From Pseudomonas sp. CFII64 (GTDB taxonomy: Bacteria; Pseudomonadota; Gammaproteobacteria; Pseudomonadales; Pseudomonadaceae): 64,000 nucleotides of DNA. The stretch lies in assembly GCF_000416235.1 (NCBI RefSeq), contig NZ_ATLO01000005.1:1-64000 (forward strand). Reading direction: 5' to 3'. A program made the translations under genes and the position numbers. This document shows positions 29,340-38,511 of this stretch, in pieces. Positions within the stretch are counted from its first letter, which is position 1, and every line of letters starts with the position of its first letter. The notes below the pieces were generated by a model. It made no database searches. It was not told the DNA's origin and saw nothing but the letters and a program-made list of their open reading frames with translations.

Positions 29340-30158
29340 ATGCAACTCATCGACATCGGCGTCAATCTGACAAATCCCAGCTTCGCCTCGCAACGACAGG
29401 CGGTTCTCGATCGCGCCTATGCTGCGGGCGTCTGCCAACTGGTCGTGACCGGCACCAGCATCGAAGGCAGCGAACAGGCTTTGCAGCTCTGCCACGAACT
29501 GGATGAGGATGCCCGGCACCTGTTCAGCACTGCGGGAATTCATCCCCATTCAGCGAGCGATTGGACCACCGATACCGAGCAACAGTTGCGTGCCCTGCTC
29601 AAAGAAGATCGCGTGCGCGCGGTTGGCGAATGCGGCCTGGATTTCAATCGGGACTTTTCGCCACGCCCGCAGCAGGAAAAAGTCCTGGAGGCGCATCTGG
29701 CGCTGGCCGTGGAATTGCAATTGCCGGTATTTCTTCACGAACGCGACGCCAGCCAGCGTCTGCTGGAAATCCTGCGTGACTATCGCGACCGTCTGCCCGC
29801 CGCAGTCGTGCACTGTTTTACCGGCGAACAGCGGGCCTTGTTCAGTTATCTGGATCTGGATCTGCACATCGGCATCACCGGCTGGATCTGCGATGAACGG
29901 CGTGGCACGCACCTGCATCCGCTGGTCCGCGACATTTCCCGTGGCCGCTTGATGCTGGAAAGCGATGCGCCCTATCTGCTGCCGCGTACCTTGCGACCCA
30001 AGCCGAAAAACGGCCGCAACGAGCCGGCCTATCTGCCCGAAGTGTTACGCGAAGTGGCCCTGCATCGGGGTGAAACCGAGGAAGATCTGGCCGCACACAG
30101 CAGCCGCTGCGCACGCAGCTTTTTCGACTTGCCCCAGCTTGCGGACGCTCACGTCTAA
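29340..30158 (+). CDS. TatD-family metal-dependent hydrolase
   Basis: This 272-residue TIM-barrel nuclease-like enzyme starts [12 protein letters not shown] after GAGGT. Metal ligands visible are [16 protein letters not shown] (Glu and Asp), [15 protein letters not shown] and the final SDAPYLLPR. Family members are divalent-metal exonucleases or deacylases; the true cellular role is unclear. The opening DIGVNL rather than DSHCHL is characteristic of the YcfH/TatD subgroup lacking the first HxH. Monocistronic, followed by a chemoreceptor gene. Confidence 0.92.
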   Translation: MQLIDIGVNLTNPSFASQRQAVLDRAYAAGVCQLVVTGTSIEGSEQALQLCHELDEDARHLFSTAGIHPHSASDWTTDTEQQLRALLKEDRVRAVGECGLDFNRDFSPRPQQEKVLEAHLALAVELQLPVFLHERDASQRLLEILRDYRDRLPAAVVHCFTGEQRALFSYLDLDLHIGITGWICDERRGTHLHPLVRDISRGRLMLESDAPYLLPRTLRPKPKNGRNEPAYLPEVLREVALHRGETEEDLAAHSSRCARSFFDLPQLADAHV

Positions 30159-30256
30159 CGTGCGCTTGACCCAAATCAACATATTCTCTGATCATTGGCC
30201 CATCATGGTGGCACCTTGCCGCACGTCTACCCACGACTAACCAAAGAAGACCTCTT

Positions 30257-31738
30257 ATGGGCACCTGGCTTAGCAATCTTTCGCTGAAGTACAAGTTCTG
30301 GGCCGTGAACGCGGTCGCCTTCATTACCACGCTGTTGCTGGTGATCTATGCCTCGCAACTCGAACAACAGGCACGCGTCGATGGCGCTCGTCAGTCCGCC
30401 CAGGCGCAAGCGCGACTGATCGGTTCGTGGCCTGCCGGGCAAGCGGTTCCCGCTGGCAATGAGGTGCTGGTGTTCCCTCAGGGTCAAACGCCGAAGTTCA
30501 AGGAGCAGTCATTGCCGCAACTGGCCAGCGGCACTGGCTGGGTCGAGCTGAACCTGCAAACGTCCACCGATGACAACACGCTGATCGGCGCTCAGGTCGT
30601 GGCGCGTGCCGACGGCCAGCGCGTTGCGATCCTGGCCTTCGCGCCAAGCGTGACGCAAGTTCTGCAAGCCCGCTTCGTCAACTACGCCGTTGCCGTATTC
30701 GTGCTGATGCTGGCCATGCTCTGCGCATCGCAATTACTGATTCGCTTCCTGCTCAGTCAGCTCAACACGCTCAAGGATGTGATGCTGCACGTCGAGAAAA
30801 GCGGCGATCTGTCGGCCCGAGTGCCGCTGACTGGCGATGATGAAGTGGGCCAGATGGCCAAGGCGTTCAACGCGATGCAGGCCGGTTATCAGCGCGTGGT
30901 CAACATTGTCGCCCAGACCGCTGCACGTCTGGATCAGGGCGCTGCGCATCTGGCGGCGGGCATGAATGACGTGCGCCACGGCATGCTCGGCCAGCAGAGC
31001 GAAACCGATCAGGTTGCCACCGCGATCAACGAGATGTCCGCCACCGTTTATCACATTGCCCAACACGCCAGTACCACGCGTGACCAGTCACAGACTGCCG
31101 ACACCCTGGCCGGCGGCGGCAAGGCCGTGGTCGAGCGCGTTCAATTGTCCATCGCGGGTTTGTCCACCGGCGTGCAGCAAACCGCCGAGATGATCCAGCG
31201 CCTGGCCGAAGACAGCCAGAAAATCAACGGCGTGGTCGGCGTGATTCACAGCATTGCCGAACAGACCAACCTGTTGGCGCTCAACGCGGCTATCGAGGCC
31301 GCACGGGCCGGTGAAATGGGCCGTGGCTTCGCCGTCGTGGCCGATGAAGTGCGCAACCTGGCCAAGCGGGTGCAGTCCTCCACCGACGAAATCACCACCA
31401 TGGTTTCCGCGCTGCAGGCCGGAACTCGCGACGCAGTGGATTTCATGCAGGACAGCTCGTTCAAGGCCGACGAGTGTGTGCAACAGGCTCAGGAAGCTGG
31501 CGATGCACTCGCCGCTATCGCCGGTGCGGTTGCACAGATGCGCGAGAGCAACACGCAGATCGCCGTCGCCGCGCAGCAGCAAAGTCAGGTTGCCGAAGAC
31601 ATGAATCGCGCCGTGGTCAGCATTCGTGATGTGACGGAACGCACCGTGAACCAGACCGTGGATTCTGCCACCACCAGCGGCGAGCTTGCGACTCTGGCCG
31701 GAGAGCTGAGCAAGGCCATCGGTCAACTCAAGCTGTAA
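30257..31738 (+). CDS. Methyl-accepting chemotaxis protein
   Basis: The 493-residue receptor has a first membrane helix at about 14-32, a short periplasmic sensor domain (33-135) and a second helix at about 138-162. A HAMP domain (165-215) and the long cytoplasmic coiled coil follow, with the hairpin tip [19 protein letters not shown] and [14 protein letters not shown]. It signals through CheA/CheW. The sensor domain is only about 100 residues and shows no obvious dCache or four-helix signature, so the ligand is unknown. No C-terminal CheR-binding pentapeptide is visible. Confidence 0.94.
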   Translation: MGTWLSNLSLKYKFWAVNAVAFITTLLLVIYASQLEQQARVDGARQSAQAQARLIGSWPAGQAVPAGNEVLVFPQGQTPKFKEQSLPQLASGTGWVELNLQTSTDDNTLIGAQVVARADGQRVAILAFAPSVTQVLQARFVNYAVAVFVLMLAMLCASQLLIRFLLSQLNTLKDVMLHVEKSGDLSARVPLTGDDEVGQMAKAFNAMQAGYQRVVNIVAQTAARLDQGAAHLAAGMNDVRHGMLGQQSETDQVATAINEMSATVYHIAQHASTTRDQSQTADTLAGGGKAVVERVQLSIAGLSTGVQQTAEMIQRLAEDSQKINGVVGVIHSIAEQTNLLALNAAIEAARAGEMGRGFAVVADEVRNLAKRVQSSTDEITTMVSALQAGTRDAVDFMQDSSFKADECVQQAQEAGDALAAIAGAVAQMRESNTQIAVAAQQQSQVAEDMNRAVVSIRDVTERTVNQTVDSATTSGELATLAGELSKAIGQLKL

Positions 31739-31842
31739 CGGCAACGGCCCTATTGCACCGATAGTCAGGCTTGATTCGCGGCCTTCACGAGTCAGGCCTA
31801 CTCTTCAGGTATCGATTTGATGCAGTGAAGAGGACAGCAGTA

Positions 31843-32058
31843 ATGGCCAAGCGATTAACCAATCTCCACATGTGGTCATGGCACGCCGACAATCATCGTC
31901 CTCCGGCCAACTTCGTATTGAATGTCATCGCGCGACCGCTGTTTATCGTCGCGGCGCTGCTGATCTTCGACGGCCTGATTTCCTGCAGCTTTTCATCGCT
32001 GGCAATTGGCGTGATCGGCTTGATTGCGGGCCTGGGGATTCAGCGGCACGGGCAGTAA
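31843..32058 (+). CDS. Small membrane protein
   Basis: The 71-residue protein starts at MAKRLTNLHMWSW, with AGAGGA eight bases upstream. Two hydrophobic segments (about 25-45 and 48-66) form a helical hairpin. I know no function for it; the compact size and codon use suggest a genuine conserved membrane protein. It follows the chemoreceptor gene by about 100 bases. Confidence 0.7.
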   Translation: MAKRLTNLHMWSWHADNHRPPANFVLNVIARPLFIVAALLIFDGLISCSFSSLAIGVIGLIAGLGIQRHGQ

Positions 32059-32060
32059 GC

Positions 32061-32156
32061 CCCGCTGGAGCGAGGCTTGCCCGCGAAGGCATTTTGTCAG
32101 GCGAAATATTTGCTGCACATGCGCCGACGCCTTCCCGGATAAATCCGGTCCTACAG
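32061..32156. repeat. REP pair, two different unit types
   Basis: CCGCTGGAGCGAGGCTTGCC at about 32062 (GCCCGCGAAGGC follows) and an inverted GCCTTCCCGGATAAATCC unit ending CTACAG at 32156 flank about 40 bases. The two halves belong to different REP families, so this may be two independent insertions. Confidence 0.6.
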
Positions 32157-32186
32157 AATCGCGTCGTTTTCGGGGTTGTGCGTCTC

Positions 32187-32981
32187 CTACCCAAATACCG
32201 TCACCGTCTGCCGACTGATCGCTATCAATTCTCCGGCGGGCGACCAGAGCATTGCGGCCGTGTGGCCGTAGCCGTCGCGGGCGTGTTCGATCACGGCGCG
32301 ATACGTGCACCAGTCATGGATGCTCAGCTGCGGTAGCGGCTGGACGAATTCGATGGTCCAGGTCAGCGAACTGCCCGGGGCAGGTTTGCTCAAGTGCGGC
32401 AGCAGCGCTGGCGGCCAGGTGTCGACCAACGCCAGCAGATGGGCTTCGGTAAGCCGTCCGTCCTCGACTTCGCGAAAGCGTACATAACCGCCGATGGCAG
32501 GCGAAGGCGTATTGCTGAATGGCATCCCGCCCAGGCCCCAGCGGATATCCATGAAACGCAGATACTCGGGCATCACGCCGCTGATAAACGGCATCTGTGT
32601 GCATTGTTCAAAAGGTTTGAGGCTCGGTGCCGGATCGGCTTGCACGGCAATCACCGACTCGCGCGGCGCACCGAAGCTGCCTTGCATCAGCGTCATGACC
32701 TGACCGTTTTGCATGGCGCGGCCCAGCACCTGGCTGACCGCCTTGCCTTCACGCAGGACTTCGACTTCGAACGAAATCGGCACATCCGGCTCCGCAGGCC
32801 CGACGAAGGTGATTGCCAGGGAGCGCACTGGCCGGTCTTGCGGGACCTTCGCGCGCATGGCCTCGTATTGCAACGCGGCCATCAAGCCACCAAAACATGC
32901 CCTTCCCTGCCCCCATTCGGCCGGAATCGAGACCGACAGCGGGTTATCGTTGACTGCGTTGACCAACCCGGAAAAGTTCAT
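32187..32981 (-). CDS. Acyl-CoA thioesterase, TesB-like double hotdog
   Basis: The 264-residue protein has two hotdog halves: residues about 1-115 with EWGQGRACFGGLMAALQYEAM and RSLAITFVGP, and residues about 130-260 with PPALLPHLSKPAPGSSLTWTIEFV. It likely hydrolyses acyl-CoA; chain length is unknown. The start MNFSGLV at 32981 is preferred; GTG codons 6-9 bases upstream are possible and the ribosome site is poor. Stands alone between REP sequence and the CHAD gene. Confidence 0.85.
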   Translation of the reverse strand: MNFSGLVNAVNDNPLSVSIPAEWGQGRACFGGLMAALQYEAMRAKVPQDRPVRSLAITFVGPAEPDVPISFEVEVLREGKAVSQVLGRAMQNGQVMTLMQGSFGAPRESVIAVQADPAPSLKPFEQCTQMPFISGVMPEYLRFMDIRWGLGGMPFSNTPSPAIGGYVRFREVEDGRLTEAHLLALVDTWPPALLPHLSKPAPGSSLTWTIEFVQPLPQLSIHDWCTYRAVIEHARDGYGHTAAMLWSPAGELIAISRQTVTVFG

Positions 32982-33103
32982 GCACACCACCAGAAAATGA
33001 AGGATCTAAAATCTGCAACGATCTTAACCAGCAGTTGATCGGCATGCAGGCTCCATATCCGCCATTTCTGCGGGGTGATTGCAAAAGGTCACTAAACAGT
33101 GGT

Positions 33104-33877
33104 TCAAGACTTGCCGTTGAAGCACGCCTTTGCGAGACGCTTGAGTGATACGTCAGCTTTTTTCTCTGCGCGCACGATGCCCAGATGCCAACCGGCAATG
33201 CAGGGTGCCAGATCCCGTTGCTGCCCGGCCTGCGCCAGCCATTGCAGGTGATCGTGCCAGTTACCCAATGTCCCTTGGGCCTCTTTCAGGCGCGCCTGAG
33301 TCTTGGCCGATTGATGACTGAGTTGCGGATAAGCTTCAGCGGCATAGCGCACCCGTTTTATCAGCAAACGCAGACGATGTCGGTCATGGGCAGGATCGGC
33401 CATGGCTTCGCTGAGCTTTTTCCATTGTTTGTCCATGCGTTTTTCGATGCTCTGGCGCAAACCACGCAACAGTTTCTGGCGCTGCTGAACGCGAATGAAA
33501 CACGGAAATTGATCGAGCATGCCAAACAACCGGTTGAGCTCCGTCGATTGCGCCACGCGCTGATACGCCTGGCCGACTTGATCGGTACGCCAGCGCGCCG
33601 CTTCGTCCATGCCCAGTTCGGCGAGGTGGGCGGCCAGCACCTCCATGTCCCGCAGCGGCGTGGTCAATTGGCCGACCGCTTGGGCCGCCTCTTCCAGCTG
33701 CTCGACACCCGACAGCCCGCGCAACGGCCGCAGCAGGCTGCGCAGCCGACGTACCGTGGTGCGCAAATCGTGCAGCGCTTCGCTGTCGGTGGAAGCCGTG
33801 AGTCGTGCATGGCAGGCAAGCAGTTTGATGTCGAGGGTTAAAATCTCTGCGACCAGATGGTCGACCATCGATGACAT
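33104..33877 (-). CDS. CHAD-domain protein
   Basis: The 257-residue all-helical protein has a CHAD domain, which carries many conserved basic residues: EALHDLRTTVRRLRSLLRPL near 33-52, and HRLRLLIKRVRYAAEAYPQL near 167-186. CHAD domains bind inorganic polyphosphate. AAGGA lies before the ATG. It is 18 bases downstream of the transglutaminase gene and probably in the same transcript. A link between polyphosphate and the MoxR/transglutaminase cluster is not established. Confidence 0.9.
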   Translation of the reverse strand: MSSMVDHLVAEILTLDIKLLACHARLTASTDSEALHDLRTTVRRLRSLLRPLRGLSGVEQLEEAAQAVGQLTTPLRDMEVLAAHLAELGMDEAARWRTDQVGQAYQRVAQSTELNRLFGMLDQFPCFIRVQQRQKLLRGLRQSIEKRMDKQWKKLSEAMADPAHDRHRLRLLIKRVRYAAEAYPQLSHQSAKTQARLKEAQGTLGNWHDHLQWLAQAGQQRDLAPCIAGWHLGIVRAEKKADVSLKRLAKACFNGKS

Positions 33878-33895
33878 ATCTTGATCCTTATTCGG

Positions 33896-35899
33896 TTACT
33901 CAGTGGTGCCCTTGGCGGCCGACAGACGCCAGGGCAAACGACGTCGCAAACGTTTCAAACAGCGCCGTAGCTCAGCGGACGAGGTCGTACGCCCTGCATA
34001 GCGCTGCGCCTGAAATTCTTCGCAGAAGGCTTCGATCAGCTCCGCGTGTTCGGGCAGCGACAACCCGGCACGCCGGGCGAATTCCTCAACTCCTTCGCTT
34101 GGCATGCGCCGTAATCCGCGCCGCGCCAGCAAACGCTCGAAAGCATTGAACAGACGAAGTTGCGAGTCGCTTTCACGCTGCCATGGCTTGAAAATCCACA
34201 GCGCAACCAACGCGAGTGCCAAGCCGGCCGCGCCAATAAACGCCGGAGCTTCCAGGCCGGAGAACCAGCGATTGAACACTTGCAGCTGTTGTTGCCCCTG
34301 ATAACCAAGGACCCAGCGCTGCCAGCCGTAGTTCAAATTATCCCAACTCAAGCGCAGGCCATTGATCCACGGCACGTTGCGATAGCGCAGCGCCGACATG
34401 GGCGAGTCTTCGAGAAACGCCTCGTCGGCGGCCAGCGCCTGCTCCAGCCCTTGTTCGATACGTTGCGGGGCCACCGCAGCGGTCGGATCGACGCTGCGCC
34501 AGCCAATGCCCGGTTGCCAGTATTCGACCCAGGCGTGGGCGTCGAACTGGCGCACGGTCAGGTAATTGCCGTCGGGGTTCAGCTCGCCGCCCTGATAACC
34601 CGCCACCACCCGCGCCGGAATCCCGGCTGCGCGCAGGACGAAGGTCATGGCCCCGGCGTAATGCGCACAGAAGCCGCGGCGGCTGTCGAACAGGAAACTG
34701 TCGATGCTCTCCGGCCCCAACGTCGGCGGCTTGAGGGTGTAATGAAACGACTCACGGCTGAAATAACCGAGCATCGCGTCGACCAGTGCGTCGGGTTTGG
34801 GATGGCTGCGCAGCAGGTCACTGGCCCATTGCCGCGCCTGGGGATTGCCCTTGGGCGGAAGTTGCAGGTCCTGGCGCTGGATATTGTCACTGAGTTGCCC
34901 ATCGCGGGTCGCGTCCGGCCAGGAATTGACGCTATACAGCAATGACTGCTCCACCGGGCGTCGGCGTTGCAGGCGGAAGTCACTCATCTGGCGCACGTCC
35001 GGCAGGCTGCTCTCGCCGACGTCCAGGGTCGACAGCCAGGGACGCCCGCTGGGTTCCATGACAATGCTGTAACTCACGGCTTCGCCATGTTTTTGCCATT
35101 GCGGCAGCTGTACCGTTTGCGCGCGCCCGGCCTGGGACCAGCGCCGACCGTCGAACTGCTCAAGGGTCAGCGAGCGCCAGTACAACTGATTACGCGCCGG
35201 TATCGCGCCGTCGAAACTGGCGCGAAAGACCAGCGCGGCGGATTTGCTCAATTCCGCGATATCCCCCGGTGCCATGCTGTCGGAAAGCCCGGTGAGGGCC
35301 TTGTTACTCGGTTGCGGCAACGACCACAGCGGTTCCAGCCGGGGAAAGAACAGAAACAGCACCAGCATCAAGGGCACCGCTTGCAGCAACAATTTGAGCG
35401 CCAGCTTGAGGCTGTTGGCGGGGTTGCCCGGCGCATCGGTCTGCTGCAAACCGATCAGCGCGGCCAGCAGCGTGCTGACCGGCAACAGCGTGAAGGCCGC
35501 CCACAGCAGGCTGTCTTCAAACAGATAACCCACCACCACGCAGAAAAAGCCGAGAAAGATCAGCACCAGCGCATCACGACGAGTGTGCATTTCCAGCATT
35601 TTCAGGATGAACGCGGCAATCAACAGCGCCGCGCCGGCATCCAGTCCGACCAGACTGCCTCGGGCCAGATACACGCCGCCCGCCGTGCCCACCAGCAAGC
35701 CCGACTTGACCCAGGTGCCGGGAGGCCGCACACGCATGCGAAAAATCTGCACGCGCCACAGGCTGCACGCCAGCCACAGCCCAAGGATCGACCACGGCAC
35801 ATGGGTAATGAACGGCACGATCACCAAGGCCTGCGCCAGCAGCAACCACATCAGGCTGCCCCGGGGAATCGGCTGACTCAGCGCCGAATCAGCCTTCAT
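33896..35899 (-). CDS. Transglutaminase-like membrane protein (TgpA type: DUF3488, transglutaminase, DUF4129)
   Basis: The 667-residue protein has about five N-terminal membrane helices (residues 18-180), a periplasmic transglutaminase core and one C-terminal helix. In the core the Cys of RRGFCAHYAGAMTFVLRAAG, His of FDAHAWVEYW and Asp of SVDPTAAVAP form the triad. A small cytoplasmic DUF4129 domain follows. TgpA of P. aeruginosa is an essential inner-membrane protein of this type. The ATG overlaps the stop of the DUF58 gene by four bases (ATGA), so the two are translationally coupled. Confidence 0.93.
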   Translation of the reverse strand: MKADSALSQPIPRGSLMWLLLAQALVIVPFITHVPWSILGLWLACSLWRVQIFRMRVRPPGTWVKSGLLVGTAGGVYLARGSLVGLDAGAALLIAAFILKMLEMHTRRDALVLIFLGFFCVVVGYLFEDSLLWAAFTLLPVSTLLAALIGLQQTDAPGNPANSLKLALKLLLQAVPLMLVLFLFFPRLEPLWSLPQPSNKALTGLSDSMAPGDIAELSKSAALVFRASFDGAIPARNQLYWRSLTLEQFDGRRWSQAGRAQTVQLPQWQKHGEAVSYSIVMEPSGRPWLSTLDVGESSLPDVRQMSDFRLQRRRPVEQSLLYSVNSWPDATRDGQLSDNIQRQDLQLPPKGNPQARQWASDLLRSHPKPDALVDAMLGYFSRESFHYTLKPPTLGPESIDSFLFDSRRGFCAHYAGAMTFVLRAAGIPARVVAGYQGGELNPDGNYLTVRQFDAHAWVEYWQPGIGWRSVDPTAAVAPQRIEQGLEQALAADEAFLEDSPMSALRYRNVPWINGLRLSWDNLNYGWQRWVLGYQGQQQLQVFNRWFSGLEAPAFIGAAGLALALVALWIFKPWQRESDSQLRLFNAFERLLARRGLRRMPSEGVEEFARRAGLSLPEHAELIEAFCEEFQAQRYAGRTTSSAELRRCLKRLRRRLPWRLSAAKGTTE

Positions 35900-36852
35900 G
35901 GCCGAGTACCGTAAAGCGCCAGAGCGCGCAGGCAGGCTTCGCGGTGCACTTCGCCGCTGTCCATTGGTGAAAGAAAACCCGGCAGACGCAGGGCAAATGG
36001 CTGATGACGCCGGGACAGGATCACCACCCAATAGCACAGCCGCGACAGGCGATCTTCGATATCACCGCCCAGCGCCATGAAATCCAGGCACAGGTCGTGG
36101 CCGCTCAAGTCCGTGAAATCCTTGACCAGCAGACCTTGCCCTCGGGACCAGGCCTTCCAGTGCATGCGCCGACGATTGTCGCCAGGCTGATAAGGCCGCA
36201 GGCCATGATAATCGTCCACGCCCGGCCGCTGAGTCGCTTCGCCTTCATCGTCGGCGTGGGGCTGAACGCCTTTGAGCAGCGGCATCGCCCCGCCAATCGG
36301 CCGGGGAAACACCAACGCGGTCTGTTCCAGGTCAAGCCAGCTCCACGCCCGCAGCAGACTCAAGGGGAATACGCTTTCGACCCGCAGACGCGGCGCGCGC
36401 AACCAGCCGCGATTTTCCGCAGGCAACGTCAGCTCGATCTCGACCAGGCCGTCGGCCATGACATCGACCTGCTGCAACTGGCTGGCGTCCCAACCCACGG
36501 CAATGGCTTGGCGGCTATGCCCGGCGCTTTCCAGGCGCAAGCGCAAGTGCACGGCCTCACCGACGAACACCGAGCGTGCCACGCCGGCGCTGAGAATCAG
36601 CCCGCTGACGTTGCGGTAGGTGTGCAAGATGCCCAGCACACTCATGGACATCAGCAGGAAGGTCAGGCCATACGCCAGACTGTTCTGGTAGTTGATCGCG
36701 ACCAGCAACATCAAAAACAGCACCAGCGCGAACGTACCCCCGGTGCGTGTGGGCATGATGAAGATGCGCCGGTGATCGAGGGTGACGCGTGGCGCCGGGG
36801 GAATTCGCCGGGACAGCCAGCGTTGCCAGATCGGTTTGAGCTGTTCGATCAA
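35896..36852 (-). CDS. DUF58 protein (von Willebrand-like), TTG start
   Basis: The 318-residue product has two membrane helices (about 35-75), then a beta-rich region and the DUF58 core with RPGVDDYHGLRPYQPGDN and RRMHWKAWSRGQGLLVKDF. I place the start at TTG 36852, overlapping the MoxR TGA, with GAGGT eight bases upstream. An in-frame GTG at 36879 would add nine residues. The family partners MoxR ATPases in chaperone or metal-insertion roles and shares transcripts with transglutaminase genes, as here. Confidence 0.9.
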   Translation of the reverse strand: MIEQLKPIWQRWLSRRIPPAPRVTLDHRRIFIMPTRTGGTFALVLFLMLLVAINYQNSLAYGLTFLLMSMSVLGILHTYRNVSGLILSAGVARSVFVGEAVHLRLRLESAGHSRQAIAVGWDASQLQQVDVMADGLVEIELTLPAENRGWLRAPRLRVESVFPLSLLRAWSWLDLEQTALVFPRPIGGAMPLLKGVQPHADDEGEATQRPGVDDYHGLRPYQPGDNRRRMHWKAWSRGQGLLVKDFTDLSGHDLCLDFMALGGDIEDRLSRLCYWVVILSRRHQPFALRLPGFLSPMDSGEVHREACLRALALYGTRP

Positions 36853-37766
36853 AGCACCGGCACCTCGCGCAATAGCCACTGGACCAGCGCCCCGCTGCCA
36901 TGCCCGGTGGATTCGGATCGCTCGCGCAAACGGTGGCCAACGACCGAGGGCAGCACGGCCTGCACGTCTTCGGGAATCACATAGTCGCGACCGATCAACA
37001 GCGCCCAGGCCCGTGCCGCCGACAGAATCGCCAGGCTGGCGCGGGGCGAAAGCCCGTAGGCGAATTGCGGCTGACTGCGCGTGGCATCCACCAGCCGCAA
37101 CACGTAATCCACCAACGCATCGCTGGCCCTTCCTTGCCGCGCCTGCGCTTGCAACAACGCCAGCTCGGCATGGTTGAGCAAGGGTTGCAGGCGCGGCAGC
37201 AAATCCCGGCGCGATTCGCCCATGAGCAGGGCTTTTTCCGCCGATTTGGCGGGATAACCCAGGGAAAGCCGCATGAGGAAGCGATCCAGTTGCGATTCGG
37301 GCAAGGCGAAGGTGCCGCCCTGGCTGAACGGGTTCTGGGTCGCGATGACGAAAAACGGATCGGGCAGCAGGCGCGTCGCGCCCTCGATGGTCACCTGCCC
37401 TTCTTCCATGGCTTCGAGCAAGGCGCTCTGGCTTTTGGGCGTGGCGCGATTGATTTCGTCAGCCAGCACCAGTTCGGCGAAGATCGGCCCAGGATGAAAG
37501 GTGAACTGCCCGCTGTCGCGATCAAATACCGATGTGCCGAGAATGTCGCCCGGGAGCAGGTCCGAGGTGAACTGAATGCGCTGGAAGCTCAAGCCCAACA
37601 CTTTGGCCAACGTATGGCTGAGCGTGGTCTTGCCCATGCCAGGCAAATCTTCGATCAATAAATGCCCACCGCCGAGCAGGCACGTCATGGCCAGTCGGAC
37701 TTGCGGTTCCTTGCCTAGCACCACCTCATTGATGGCGTTGAGGCACTCATCGAGTTTCCTGCCCAT
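36849..37766 (-). CDS. MoxR-family AAA ATPase
   Basis: The 305-residue AAA+ protein begins MGRKLDECLNAINEVVLGKE, with GGAGAG nine bases upstream. Walker A is EDLPGMGKTT (about 41-50), Walker B is LVLADEINRATPKSQSALLEA, sensor 1 is FFVIATQNP, and the C-terminal lid has GLSPRASLAILSAARAWA. It probably acts as a chaperone for the DUF58 protein encoded next, whose start overlaps its stop. First gene of the MoxR-DUF58-transglutaminase-CHAD run. Confidence 0.94.
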   Translation of the reverse strand: MGRKLDECLNAINEVVLGKEPQVRLAMTCLLGGGHLLIEDLPGMGKTTLSHTLAKVLGLSFQRIQFTSDLLPGDILGTSVFDRDSGQFTFHPGPIFAELVLADEINRATPKSQSALLEAMEEGQVTIEGATRLLPDPFFVIATQNPFSQGGTFALPESQLDRFLMRLSLGYPAKSAEKALLMGESRRDLLPRLQPLLNHAELALLQAQARQGRASDALVDYVLRLVDATRSQPQFAYGLSPRASLAILSAARAWALLIGRDYVIPEDVQAVLPSVVGHRLRERSESTGHGSGALVQWLLREVPVL

Positions 37767-37938
37767 AGAAAAACACTCTCCAGGCGACTGCCTCTGACCC
37801 ATTGGCGTGCGAACGACGCAACATATGCAGCCACTTTAAGGTCAGCGTAGGTCGTTTCGCCAGAGCGGGGAGGGAAAAGCTTGGAGATGAGCCGTTTGCA
37901 GGCGGTGCGGCGGGGAAAGCCAGGCGTGAAATCCCAAT

Positions 37939-38030
37939 CCGCAGGAGCAAATTTATTCGCGTAGGGCCGACACATCCAACAGAGATTCAGCGCCTGAAAC
38001 ATTGCTTCGCGAATAAATTCGCTCCTGCGG
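37939..38030. repeat. Inverted REP pair (REPIN), AT-type
   Basis: CCGCAGGAGCAAATTTATTC GCG at 37939-37961 is inverted at 38008-38030 (CGCGAATAAATTCGCTCCTG). One mismatch separates the arms. This is a third REP family in the window. Confidence 0.8.
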
Positions 38031-38052
38031 TGAAGGAGCGAATTGAAAAGGC

Positions 38053-38331
38053 TTATCGCCCGGCGCGGGACTCGCGGATATAGAAGCGCGCTTTTTCGGC
38101 TTTGCTGGTACAACCTTCGAAGGCCTCGAATTGCTGCTGGGTCTTGGCACCGGTCAGCAATGACAGGGCTTTGGAATAGCTGACGGTTCCGGCGAAGCCT
38201 TCAGCCTTGGCCAGGTCCAATTCGTGCCAGGCCGAGTCCAGTTGCGTGGCGCAGCTGTCGCGGTACCCGGTTTTGCCGGCGCAACCTGTTAAAACCAGAG
38301 CTAATAATGGCAGGCAGATCCAGGCTTTCAT
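38053..38331 (-). CDS. Small lipoprotein of unknown function
   Basis: The 92-residue product starts MKAWICLPLLALVLTGC, a clear lipoprotein signal with lipobox LTGC (Cys17). The mature part, about 75 residues, is charged and helical (DSAWHELDLAKAEGFAGTVS). GAGGT precedes the ATG. It has three Cys after the lipidated one or close to it (DSCATQ, EGCTSK). Position +2 is Ala, not Asp, so outer-membrane targeting is likely. It is divergent from the patatin gene, and its function is unknown. Confidence 0.8.
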   Translation of the reverse strand: MKAWICLPLLALVLTGCAGKTGYRDSCATQLDSAWHELDLAKAEGFAGTVSYSKALSLLTGAKTQQQFEAFEGCTSKAEKARFYIRESRAGR

Positions 38332-38511
38332 CGGTGTTACCTCGGGAATAAGAATCGAATGTGCGAGTTGGACGGTCCGGGCGTTTAAAAGTGCCGTAGA
38401 GCCGGGCCGCAAGAGTAACTGTTTTTTTGCCTGCAACAATGCTTCCCAGGCCGCCCGTGAAGTCCGATCATGCCTATTTGCGCGTAAGAACCATCCCTTC
38501 AGGAGCCCGAC

